From Adiantum capillus-veneris (taxonomy: Eukaryota; Streptophyta; Polypodiopsida; Polypodiales; Pteridaceae), in NCBI GenBank assembly GCA_014529385.2, contig CM043962.1, positions 87,279,680-87,343,679 on the forward strand: a stretch of DNA of 64,000 nt, in the 5' to 3' direction. The translations under genes and the position numbers were made by a program. The notes below the pieces were generated by a model. It ran no database searches, was not told the origin of the DNA, and worked only from the letters and a program-made list of their open reading frames with translations. Below, in pieces: positions 55,451-64,000 of this stretch. Position 1 is the first letter of the stretch, and each line of letters begins with the position of its first letter.

Positions 55451-58121
55451 ACTTTTAACACTAACCATTGGAGGTCTTTAATGAAGTTAACTCTAAGGTC
55501 TTTTAAGCTCCATTGGTTAACCTTGCTCATTGATAGACCATCTCTCATTGTGGGCCCCTTTACCATTGGCCCCGTGTTGAGATAGATCCGTAAGCACATG
55601 TCTATATTCTAACCCTTGTTCCCGTTTATTATCCCACATTAAATAATCAGTTTAATATGAGAAAATCATTTGGGTTGGTTAGATATTAGATATTTAATTA
55701 CAAAAGGAATGTTGGGGTATTTCTATCAAGATTATATTAATGATGTGCTCTTTGCTCTACCTCTACTAATATGGCTTGGTAGAGTGGACGATATAATGAA
55801 AAGATAGATTATGATTGATGCTAAGATGGTACCCATTATAGTCTTAGGGTGTTCACCAGTTCAGTACCCCCTTATATAACGTGCATTCGCGACGTATTAA
55901 AAACCCTTCTTTTATCATTTTTAAATTAATAAAATGACCTTTTATTTTAGATTTTTTTTTCAAAATTGAATATAAAAACCCCTTATTTTAACGTATCTCT
56001 CTTAAATTGCCTAATTTTTTTTCATTTTAAAATTCCTCCTTTCGAACTCACGTTATACATTAACATGATTACATAGTGCACCCCCAAGAATATAGGATAC
56101 ATGGATGTTGATTCATCACGGCCAAGTGGTCTAGTTGAGTCTCTGATATGCAAGGATACTTTGTCCTTGCTTCTCACCTCAACTGAGAAATAATTGGGCT
56201 TGTTGGAAAGATAGCCCTTCCAAGCAGTACTTGCTTAACCTACTTCCTTTCTAATACATTTTTCCCTTCCTTCTAAGAAATACTTGCTTAACTTACTTCC
56301 TTTCTAATACATTTTTCTCTTCATAAAATGTCTCCAAGTTCATAAATAAGAAAAGGGGGGTAAGTTATAGATTGGATACTATCTCTTAACCTTGGGGGCA
56401 TGAAACCACCCATACATGAGATCTCTCAAGTCTAGCTAAGGAGTGTCTCTTAGATACGTTGATGCTCATGGTGTGCATACTCATATAAAGCAGGAATTAT
56501 TTGTGGGCCAAGGGAAGTGGTACGTGCAACTTTATGATGATGATGACATGGTGATTAGAGTAGTATTAACAATCTCCTTTCTCATTTGGTTTTTCAAGAA
56601 CAAGGTATGTCAGAGGGCATCTTGTGTAGCATATAGATTGGGTCCTTGATCTATTTAGGTACCTAATACTTGTTTTTCTTTAGTAGTCTAAATAACATAG
56701 CCATTGAATGATGTACAAGGGACTCTAGAGGCAATAGTGATATGGTGTGCATGGATACTTCCTTTGTCTGATTTATATTGCTACATTAGTATATATGGAA
56801 AAAGGGGCTATATGCCCTCTTGCTTGGTTTCTTGTACATTAGAATGCAAGCCTCGATGGAATTTTGGAAAATCTACCCCATATCATGGGCTTTTGACCTA
56901 TGGTAGTGAGACTTGGTATGTTCAAGTACCTAGTACTTATTTTTGCGATATTTAGATAACTTGTTATTTAAATGATATATAGGAGGGTTGAGGGTATGAG
57001 AGCTATCTATTGATTATATAGCATAGATATCACCTATCTTTGACTTATATTGCTGGATTATAAATGGAAAATGGGACCCATGTGCCCCTTTTGCTTGGAC
57101 ATTGAATAGTTCACATGTCCATGAATCAAGGGCATGGGTAACTACTGGCATGGACATGTGGGTCATTGACCCCCAAACCTTTGGAATAAACCATGATCTT
57201 TGCGTAGATGACTTATGGGCATATATGCATAAAGTATGGATGATGGTAGGTGAGGGAATCTGACTTAGCACACCATTTTTTGGTAGAATGGTTGAGAGCA
57301 TTTTTCTTCTGATGTTGTTGTAGTGCTCTAGGACTCATTTTAGCTCAGTACTGTTGATTGAAAGAGGGTACAACCTTGACTAGTTTTTAGTCACGTTCTC
57401 TCTCTTAACTGCTACTTTTGTGTCTCTCTATCTCTCTGTTTTTCTTTGATGTTGATGGAAGTCTTGGATTTTCTATATGATGCATGATGGATTATGCTTC
57501 TCACCTTATGTAGGTTGTCTCTTGGTGATTGATTGTTATCTCTATAGGCAGTTTTGGCCTAGTAAAATGACCCTCATATATTCTTACAAATGTATAAATA
57601 ATTATATTTTAGCATGTGAAAGGTTCTTGGGCCTTTATGACTTCTTTTTTGTTTTATTTACTTTTTGCTTTCTTTCCAATGTGTCAAAAATTGATCACTT
57701 GTATGATGGACATCTATGATATGTGGATGAGATCGTAAAATGCATTAGAGCTAACATCTTTGTTTAGTCGTTTAGTCTATAGGTAACAGGGCTCTCCTTA
57801 CCGGATAGATTTTCAAATGTTTGATGAGACAATGGCAACCCCTAATTTCTTAGGAAGCTTATTATTTTTCACCATTTGTGGAACAACATTCCTTTATTTT
57901 TCATCACTTGTATGTACTGGGTCTAGTCGCACTTTCGTTAATTAATTAAGGCTCAAGATTCGTTCGCGACTAAAAACTTAAGTGATTTTGCGTGCCACTT
58001 CCGCTTCGAGCCTGCGTCCGCCCCTTCCCTCCCCCCCTTCCTTCACCTGCGGCAGTCTTGTCAACACACACACACACACACACACAAAGACTCACATAAA
58101 CACGCTGCGCCATCTCGGCTC

Positions 58122-58126
58122 CATGC
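58122..58126. other. Target site duplication, left copy (CATGC)
   Basis: Identical to 63305-63309. Confidence 0.9.
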
Positions 58127-58353
58127 TGTTGGAATTAGGGTTGCAGAGAAACACACACAGCTTGGAGAAGACGAAGGAAGCTCAAGGCACACAATAGAGA
58201 GTGTATTCCTTAGTGTGCAATGGAAAGATAGATAGCCCTAGAGTGATGGGCGTATATACAATGCACGGGGGAAAAAACCTCCTAAAGAGGGAAAAAATGC
58301 CCCGGCGGTCCTAGTGTGTTCACACACATCACTACCACATGTATATGGTAACA
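58127..58353 (-). mobile_element. 3' LTR of Copia-2
   Basis: 227 bp, TGTTACC...TCCAACA on the minus strand. Confidence 0.95.
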
Positions 58354-58366
58354 AATCCCCCCTGGA
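58354..58366 (-). other. Polypurine tract of Copia-2
   Basis: AGGGGGGATT on the minus strand, directly before the 3' LTR. Confidence 0.8.
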
Positions 58367-58428
58367 GTGATGCGGTGAACGAGAGCTGGCACATGAGTAA
58401 AGGGAAGTGCCATGCCCTGAGGACAGGA

Positions 58429-61400
58429 TCAGTCCACAAAGGGGAGTAAGCCCAAAGCTTTGCGGAAAGCTTCAAGCTTCTCACGAGACAATGCCTTTGT
58501 GAAAAGATCTGCAAGGTTGTCCTGTGTTGGCACATAAGCCAAGCTGATCTCTCCTGCTGAGAGCCTCTCCCTGACATAGTGGTAATGCACCTCAATGTGC
58601 TTTGTGCGAGCATGAAAAACTGGGTTCCTCGCAACTGCCAATGCGCTCTGACTGTCAGTGTAGATAGTGTTGGCAGTGTCCTGTCCAACACCCAAGTCAG
58701 CCATAAGGCGTCTGAGCCATACACACTCAACCGTAGCTGTGAAGACTGCCCTGTACTCAGCCTCACAACTCGAAGTGGCCACAGTAGGTTGCTTCTTGCT
58801 CAACCATGATATACATGAACTACCAAGCATGAAACAAAAACCACTTGTGGACACTCGCGTGTCAAAACAACCAGCCCAATCTGAGTCCGAAAAAGCATGT
58901 AAGTCTGGCGGCAATGATCCCCCCTTGGGATAAAACAAGCCAAGATGTAAAGTGCCACTAAGGTAGCGGAAAATCCTCTTGACAGCCTGCCAATGCTTAG
59001 ACCCTGGGCTATGCATAAATCTGCTGACCTGCGAGACTGCAAACTGAATATCTGGCCTCGTGTTGCATACATAAATGAGGCAGCCAACAGCAGTTTGGTA
59101 AAGAGTGACATCAGCAGGATCGCCAGCATCATGTAGACTCAACTTCAAACCTGTTTCCATGGGAGTGGCAATAGGTTTGCAATCCTCAAGTCCAAACTTA
59201 CATAGCAATGTCTCTATGTAACTTTTCTGACACAAGGCAATACCACCATCACACTGCTTAAACTGTATACCCAAGTAATGATGCAACAGCCCCAAATCTT
59301 TCATCTTGAAAGTAGCATTCAAATCAGCCTTAAATTCAGCAATATGTCTCTCATTTGGTCCAGTGATCAACAAATCATCAACATAAAGAACCACAATGAG
59401 AAATACATCATCCTCACGCTTTACATACAATGTGCTTTCTGTTGGACTGTTACGAAAGCCTCGTTTAACCAAATGAGTGTCAGCTTTCTCATACCAAGCA
59501 CGAGGAGATTGCTTCAACCCATACAAAGCCTTCTTACATTTGCACACTTTGTCCTCTTGTCCTTTTATGACAAAACCGCGAGGCTGCGTTACATAAACTT
59601 CCTCAAATATGTCACCATTCAAGAAAGCAGTAACAATGTCTGATTGATGTACATCCCAACCAAAATGAGCTGCCAATGCACATAGAAAACGCACAGTAGT
59701 CATACGACAAGTGGGAGCAAAAGTCTCTTCATAATCTATGCCTTTTTGTTGTGCATAACCCTTTGCAACAAGTCGAGCCTTATGGCGATCGATCTCACCA
59801 TCCGGCTTGCGTTTCAACTTGTAAACCCACTTCGTACCAATGGCCTTTTTGCCAGGAGGCAAATCACATAAAGTCCATGTGTCATTCTCTATAAGTGCAT
59901 CATATTCTGATTTCATGGCAGCAATCCAATTTTCTGAATTCTGTGCTTCATCAAAAGACAGAGGCTCCTCAACATCATGTAAACTAGACACAGCCAAAGC
60001 ATAACAATCTGATGCATAAGATGCATGGCGAGAGCCTGAACGAGTACGACTAGATAAAGGTGCATCCAATTTACTGTCACGCAAAGTGTGCACCAGCCAT
60101 TTTGGCATACCTCTAGCCTGCTCATTTTCAGCCCTTTCCTCATCAAGTACATCATGTACATCTGCATCAGTAATAGGCTGTTCTAAAACATTTTCAGAAA
60201 CCCCCATAGGCTGTACATTTGCCTCATTGGAACTTACATTCGTATTTCCACCACTGAAAAGAGGCAACAAAGTGTCATAAATGTCCTGTGAGCTTACATT
60301 ACTGTCTCTAGTACATGACAGCAAGGGTTGAACAGAATCTTCCACAAACACTACATCCCGTGAAACCAAAATACGTTTTGTTTGCGGATGATACAACCTG
60401 TAACCTTTGCTTTCAGCACTATAACCAACAAAAATACATTTGACAGCCTTATCATCCAATTTTCTGCGCTGCACTTGTGGCACCAAAGCATATGCCAAAC
60501 AGCCAAAAACACGCATGTGCTCAATAGAAGGTTTTCTATCATGCCATGCTTCATATGGAGTAATAGACTGCAAAGCTTTCGTAGGACACCTGTTAAGTAC
60601 ATAAGTGGCACACATGATGGCCTCAAGCCAAAAAGAATGCGGTAAAGCTTGACTTTTGACCATACATCGTGCCATTTCCGTTAGTGACCTGTTTTTCCTC
60701 TCAGCAACACCATTTTGCTGAGGTGTATAAGGCACTGTACATTGGTGTTTTATCCCACGACTAGCCAGAAATGCATTAAATTCATGAGACATATACTCCC
60801 CCCCTCGATCGGAACGGAGGGTGCCCATAGTACATTTTGAGACATTTTCAGCCATAGCCAAAAATTGTTTGAAGCACATAAAAACTTCGGACTTCGCTTT
60901 AAGCGGAAATACCCACGCATGCCTGGAGTAATCATCAATGAAAGTCACGAAGTACAGGTAATTGCCCAAGGACGGAGTTTGCATGGGCCCACAAACGTCA
61001 CTATGCACAAGCTGCAACCTGCATGTGGCCCTAACTGAACCATCCTTTGGAAACTTAGAACGCTGCATTTTACCCAGAATACAGCCTTCACAAACATGTT
61101 TGATAGGTGCTTCAAGAGGCGGCAAAGAAGCAACCATATCAGATTTCTGCAAACGCAGCAAACTGGCAAAATTCAGATGACCAAAACGTGCATGCCAAAG
61201 TTTTGCATCTGAAATAGCCCTTGAATCTGCAACAGCATTTGCAAAATTTTGTCCACACTTGTCATACAAAGTGAGCTTATACAGCCCACGGCACAAAAGC
61301 CCAGATGCAACAATTTCATCACCAAAACTGAGATCATGAACTGTACATCTGTCATCCACAAATTTGACTACAAGTCCAAGTCTAGCAAGTGCGGATACAG

Positions 61401-62715
61401 ACAAGAGATTCTTCTTGATCCCAGGTACATAAAGTGCATCAACAAGTGTGAAGGAACTGCCATTAGCAGCAGTGAGCACAATCTTTCCAACTCCCTGAAC
61501 TGGATAAGAGGCGTTGTTGGCACAAGTGACTGAATTCCCATGAGGGATAGACTCGAGAGAGGTAAACAATTCACGATGTGAGGTAATGTGCTTTGTAGCA
61601 CCACTGTCGAAATACCACACATGTGAATCTGCAGCAACTGACAAGCATGCATCATGGACAGCAGGATTGTAAGTGCACTCTGCGCTAAAAGCCCATTCTG
61701 CATCAACATCAGCATCACAATCTCCTTTCACAGAAGACTCAACAATGGCTGCATTTGTAGTGGAACCAGCATTTGCAGTGGAACCACCCTCTTTCTTCTT
61801 AGCCTCTTTGGCCTTCAACTTAGGACACGACTTGATCAAGTGATCATTGGCTTTACAATAATGGCAACGCATCTTCTTTTTGCCCTTATCACCAGAATTG
61901 CCAGACGAAGTGCTGCCAGCAGAAGCATTAGGAACAGAATTTTTGCCACTCGCAGCAGAACCATAAGAAGTGGCTGCATTACTGTTACCACCCTTTCTTT
62001 GAGAAGCAATAAAAGCCTGTTCAACTGCACGCTGCCTAGTCCTGTTTTTTCTAGAAAGTGACTCTTGCAACAGCAATGTGCATAATGCATCAAACTTGAC
62101 AACTTCAGGATTTCCTTGGGTCATCAGTCTCCAAGTACTAGCAAAAGTCTGGTAGGAATCTGGTAAGGCATCAAGAACAGTCTGCACAAGGGAACTGTCA
62201 GAAATGACTTCACCTGCAGAAATGAGTTGCTCATTGATATCCTTGACACTAGCAAGGAAAGTGTCCATATCATCTTCCTCATGCATAATCTTCGACTCTA
62301 GCTCTTTACGCAGCAAAGCAATTTTAGCCTCATTGCGGCTTGCATAAAGACCTGCTAGAATATCCCAAGCCTGTTTTGCAGATTTTGCTGAACGGATGTG
62401 AGGAATAATGGTGCGCTTCACAGACAACGCAATCAATGCATGAGCCTGCGCATCCTTAACATCCCAACGAGCTTGTTCTGCTGTAGGCAAAACAACTCTA
62501 ACAGCTGCAATCCTTGCAGCAAGACCTGCAACATCCTCAATATCGCCTACATCTTCAGAACCAGGACGTACATCAATGCCCTGCACAATGTTCCAGACAC
62601 CTTTTGACACAAGAACGTGTTGCATCATATAAGCCCACATAGGGTAGTTGTCCCCATCCAACCTGTCCTCAGCAGCAAACATCTTGAACACATCTGTGTT
62701 GTTGTTGTCAGCCAT
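58429..62715 (-). CDS. Copia-2 gag-pol polyprotein (1428 residues)
   Basis: The ATG at 62715 (MADNNNTD) is preferred over an in-frame ATG 20 codons upstream because Copia gags start near such a motif. Order: gag (LDGDNYPMWAYMMQHVL, residues about 18-34); zinc knuckle CHYCKANDHLIKSC (about 283-296); protease WYFDSGATKHIT (Asp at about 370); integrase finger LWHARFGHLNF...CEGCILG (about 505-545); integrase core HSDVCGPM, RSDRGGEY and NGVAERKN (D-D-E at about 572, 635 and 671); RT from about 943 with LYVDDLLITG near 1110; RNase H with SDSDWAGCFDTRVS, EAEYRA and YTDSQSALA (about 1275-1355). All catalytic residues are present and there is no stop or shift. The protein packages, copies and inserts the element. 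Gag-Pol ratio control is not visible, as the frame is continuous. Confidence 0.97.
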   Translation of the reverse strand: MADNNNTDVFKMFAAEDRLDGDNYPMWAYMMQHVLVSKGVWNIVQGIDVRPGSEDVGDIEDVAGLAARIAAVRVVLPTAEQARWDVKDAQAHALIALSVKRTIIPHIRSAKSAKQAWDILAGLYASRNEAKIALLRKELESKIMHEEDDMDTFLASVKDINEQLISAGEVISDSSLVQTVLDALPDSYQTFASTWRLMTQGNPEVVKFDALCTLLLQESLSRKNRTRQRAVEQAFIASQRKGGNSNAATSYGSAASGKNSVPNASAGSTSSGNSGDKGKKKMRCHYCKANDHLIKSCPKLKAKEAKKKEGGSTANAGSTTNAAIVESSVKGDCDADVDAEWAFSAECTYNPAVHDACLSVAADSHVWYFDSGATKHITSHRELFTSLESIPHGNSVTCANNASYPVQGVGKIVLTAANGSSFTLVDALYVPGIKKNLLSVSALARLGLVVKFVDDRCTVHDLSFGDEIVASGLLCRGLYKLTLYDKCGQNFANAVADSRAISDAKLWHARFGHLNFASLLRLQKSDMVASLPPLEAPIKHVCEGCILGKMQRSKFPKDGSVRATCRLQLVHSDVCGPMQTPSLGNYLYFVTFIDDYSRHAWVFPLKAKSEVFMCFKQFLAMAENVSKCTMGTLRSDRGGEYMSHEFNAFLASRGIKHQCTVPYTPQQNGVAERKNRSLTEMARCMVKSQALPHSFWLEAIMCATYVLNRCPTKALQSITPYEAWHDRKPSIEHMRVFGCLAYALVPQVQRRKLDDKAVKCIFVGYSAESKGYRLYHPQTKRILVSRDVVFVEDSVQPLLSCTRDSNVSSQDIYDTLLPLFSGGNTNVSSNEANVQPMGVSENVLEQPITDADVHDVLDEERAENEQARGMPKWLVHTLRDSKLDAPLSSRTRSGSRHASYASDCYALAVSSLHDVEEPLSFDEAQNSENWIAAMKSEYDALIENDTWTLCDLPPGKKAIGTKWVYKLKRKPDGEIDRHKARLVAKGYAQQKGIDYEETFAPTCRMTTVRFLCALAAHFGWDVHQSDIVTAFLNGDIFEEVYVTQPRGFVIKGQEDKVCKCKKALYGLKQSPRAWYEKADTHLVKRGFRNSPTESTLYVKREDDVFLIVVLYVDDLLITGPNERHIAEFKADLNATFKMKDLGLLHHYLGIQFKQCDGGIALCQKSYIETLLCKFGLEDCKPIATPMETGLKLSLHDAGDPADVTLYQTAVGCLIYVCNTRPDIQFAVSQVSRFMHSPGSKHWQAVKRIFRYLSGTLHLGLFYPKGGSLPPDLHAFSDSDWAGCFDTRVSTSGFCFMLGSSCISWLSKKQPTVATSSCEAEYRAVFTATVECVWLRRLMADLGVGQDTANTIYTDSQSALAVARNPVFHARTKHIEVHYHYVRERLSAGEISLAYVPTQDNLADLFTKALSREKLEAFRKALGLLPFVD

Positions 62716-63063
62716 GGTAAATGCTGCACCTGATGTGAAAACTGCCCGAAAATAGGAGAAATGGAGCGGGAACAACTTGTGCTATATAGCACAAACCGTA
62801 GAAGACTATAAGGCACCTGTTATGCAGAAAACGGCACTGACAGAAAATCTGCACAAAATGACGAAATAACCTGTGCAGTACTGCCCGTAGTGGAAACGGT
62901 GGCCGAAATGAGCCCAAATCAAAATTCTGAGCAGACCGAGCTCTTCGAGCTCACCCAAAATATTTGTCGACCTGCGAATGCTTGCCAAAGCTCACTGAAA
63001 TCGGAGAAAGTGAGCAGGCGTGTGCTGGAGCAGCTGGCGACTAAGCCCGGGAGGACGTGACCT

Positions 63064-63075
63064 GCTCTGATACCA
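63064..63075 (-). other. Primer-binding site of Copia-2
   Basis: TGGTATCAGAGC on the minus strand, two bases inside the 5' LTR. Confidence 0.9.
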
Positions 63076-63077
63076 AT

Positions 63078-63304
63078 TGTTGGAATTAGGGTTGCAGAGA
63101 AACACACACAGCTTGGAGAAGACGAAGGAAGCTCAAGGCACACAATAGAGAGTGTATTCCTTAGTGTGCAATGGAAAGATAGATAGCCCTAGAGTGATGG
63201 GCGTATATACAATGCACGGGGGAAAAAACCTCCTAAAGAGGGAAAAAATGCCCCGGCGGTCCTAGTGTGTTCACACACATCACTACCACATGTATATGGT
63301 AACA
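63078..63304 (-). mobile_element. 5' LTR of Copia-2
   Basis: 227 bp, same length and sequence as 58127-58353. A TATATA at 63204-63209 is the candidate promoter element. Confidence 0.95.
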
Positions 63305-63309
63305 CATGC
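63305..63309. other. Target site duplication, right copy (CATGC)
   Basis: Identical to 58122-58126. Confidence 0.9.
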
Positions 63310-64000
63310 CCGCCGCAGAACTAATATGCGCAGATTTCCGTCTCAAAACTAGAGATAGAGGCACAGAGACAGAGAGAGAAAGAGAGAGAAAGAGAGAGAG
63401 GCCTGCGCATTCTGCTCTGCACTATGATTCTCCTTCGCCTCCCTGATTTTGCACTTGATCGTCCATCTTTGCAGTTGAACACCACCCTTCGCCCGTCTGC
63501 ATGCACTGCCCTACGATGTCCTCCTGTTGGCACCTCTCCTCGCCTGCACCCTCCCTGCCTGGACGCGATAGCGCAACGGCAATATATATATATCTCTCTC
63601 TCTCTCTCTCTCGTGCCTTTTTCCCTCTCGTCCGCGTGGCATGCGCCTGCTTTTTCACTTCCTAGTTATGCAACGGATCTCTGAAGATCCCCCTTAACTT
63701 GACCTGCTTACAAAATCGTAGCAACATAGTGACAATTATTAATGTACAAAATTTGACCAGTTATTTGTCTGTATTGTTTGGTTTATGATTTAATGTCATC
63801 TATGTATAAAATTAGGTGATTAGTTAAACAAGGACACACACACACACAAAGCACAAGAAGGTGTACACATGATATAAATTTCTTAAATGCTACCTTATGA
63901 CTTTTCTGAAATATTGTAGTAGGAAGGTCATGAACAACCTACACCCACAGATCAGTGTTCGGGAAGGTCTTTTTCCATAGATGGCCATGTTTCTTCTTCT
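63310..64000. other. Unassigned stretch with GA and TC runs
   Basis: GA-rich at 63360-63402, TC-rich at 63591-63613, and a CA run at 63834-63847. No gene is supported; the Arg-Glu-type frames come from the repeats. Confidence 0.4.

Larger units (their letters stand above)
54174..58121. other. Unassigned stretch
   Basis: No gene is supported. It holds the tandem repeats listed below, an AT-rich part at 55890-56060, a partly duplicated CTTGCTTAAC.TACTTCCTTTCTAATACATTTTTC at 56232 and 56284, and a CA run at 58063-58086. Confidence 0.4.
58127..63304 (-). mobile_element. Copia-2, apparently intact LTR retrotransposon
   Basis: 5.18 kb. The two 227-bp LTRs look identical base for base when read side by side. 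TSD CATGC, initiator-Met primer-binding site, G-rich polypurine tract and one unbroken polyprotein frame are all present. Everything needed for autonomous movement is visible. Confidence 0.97.

Overview
The window reads as nuclear DNA of a land plant with a large, repeat-rich genome. The evidence is spliceosomal introns of 75-93 bp with GT/AG ends, TATA boxes at plant-like distances, Copia, Ty3 and L1-type elements of plant style, and dense GA, GT and poly-G tracts. No conserved host housekeeping gene is complete here. A seed-free plant such as a fern would fit, but that is a guess.

Region 1 (1-5.6 kb) is mostly unassigned. It holds short tandem duplications, a tRNA-like SINE candidate, compound microsatellites and one copy of a coiled-coil-coding repeat.

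Region 2 (5.6-15 kb) is the most unusual part. Two unknown gene remnants on the plus strand (6.2-7.5 and 7.8-9.4 kb) face a minus-strand pair: a multi-exon gene resembling DDE-type transposases (14.8 to about 12 kb) and, just downstream, a histone H3-like gene with a tail of about 200 residues (11.7-10.7 kb). A nested foldback repeat (9.57-10.71 kb) lies between the converging gene ends. The arrangement suggests a decayed large mobile unit that carries an H3 variant, but no terminal repeats were identified.

Region 3 (15-31 kb) is a patchwork: a Ty3 integrase remnant with a probable 3' LTR, a decayed LINE (LINE-A), a Ty3 gag-protease remnant, a second copy of the coiled-coil repeat, a tRNA-like SINE, and very long poly-G, poly-C and GA tracts.

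Region 4 (31.7-38.9 kb) is a 5'-truncated minus-strand LINE of the same family (LINE-B), split by a 3.28-kb non-autonomous Copia element. That insert has 5-bp target duplications and TG...CT LTR ends. The homologous site in LINE-A is unoccupied.

Region 5 (38.9-48.6 kb) holds small Ty3 and LINE scraps, a large inverted repeat of about 1.8 kb, two copies of a palindromic MITE-like repeat, and microsatellites.

Region 6 (48.6-54.2 kb) is a full-length minus-strand Copia element with TSD ACATA. Its coding frame has two stops and two substituted key residues. Region 7 (54.2-58.1 kb) is unassigned apart from small tandem repeats. Region 8 (58.1-63.3 kb) is an apparently intact minus-strand Copia element with identical 227-bp LTRs, TSD CATGC and an uninterrupted polyprotein frame, so it is likely a very recent insertion.
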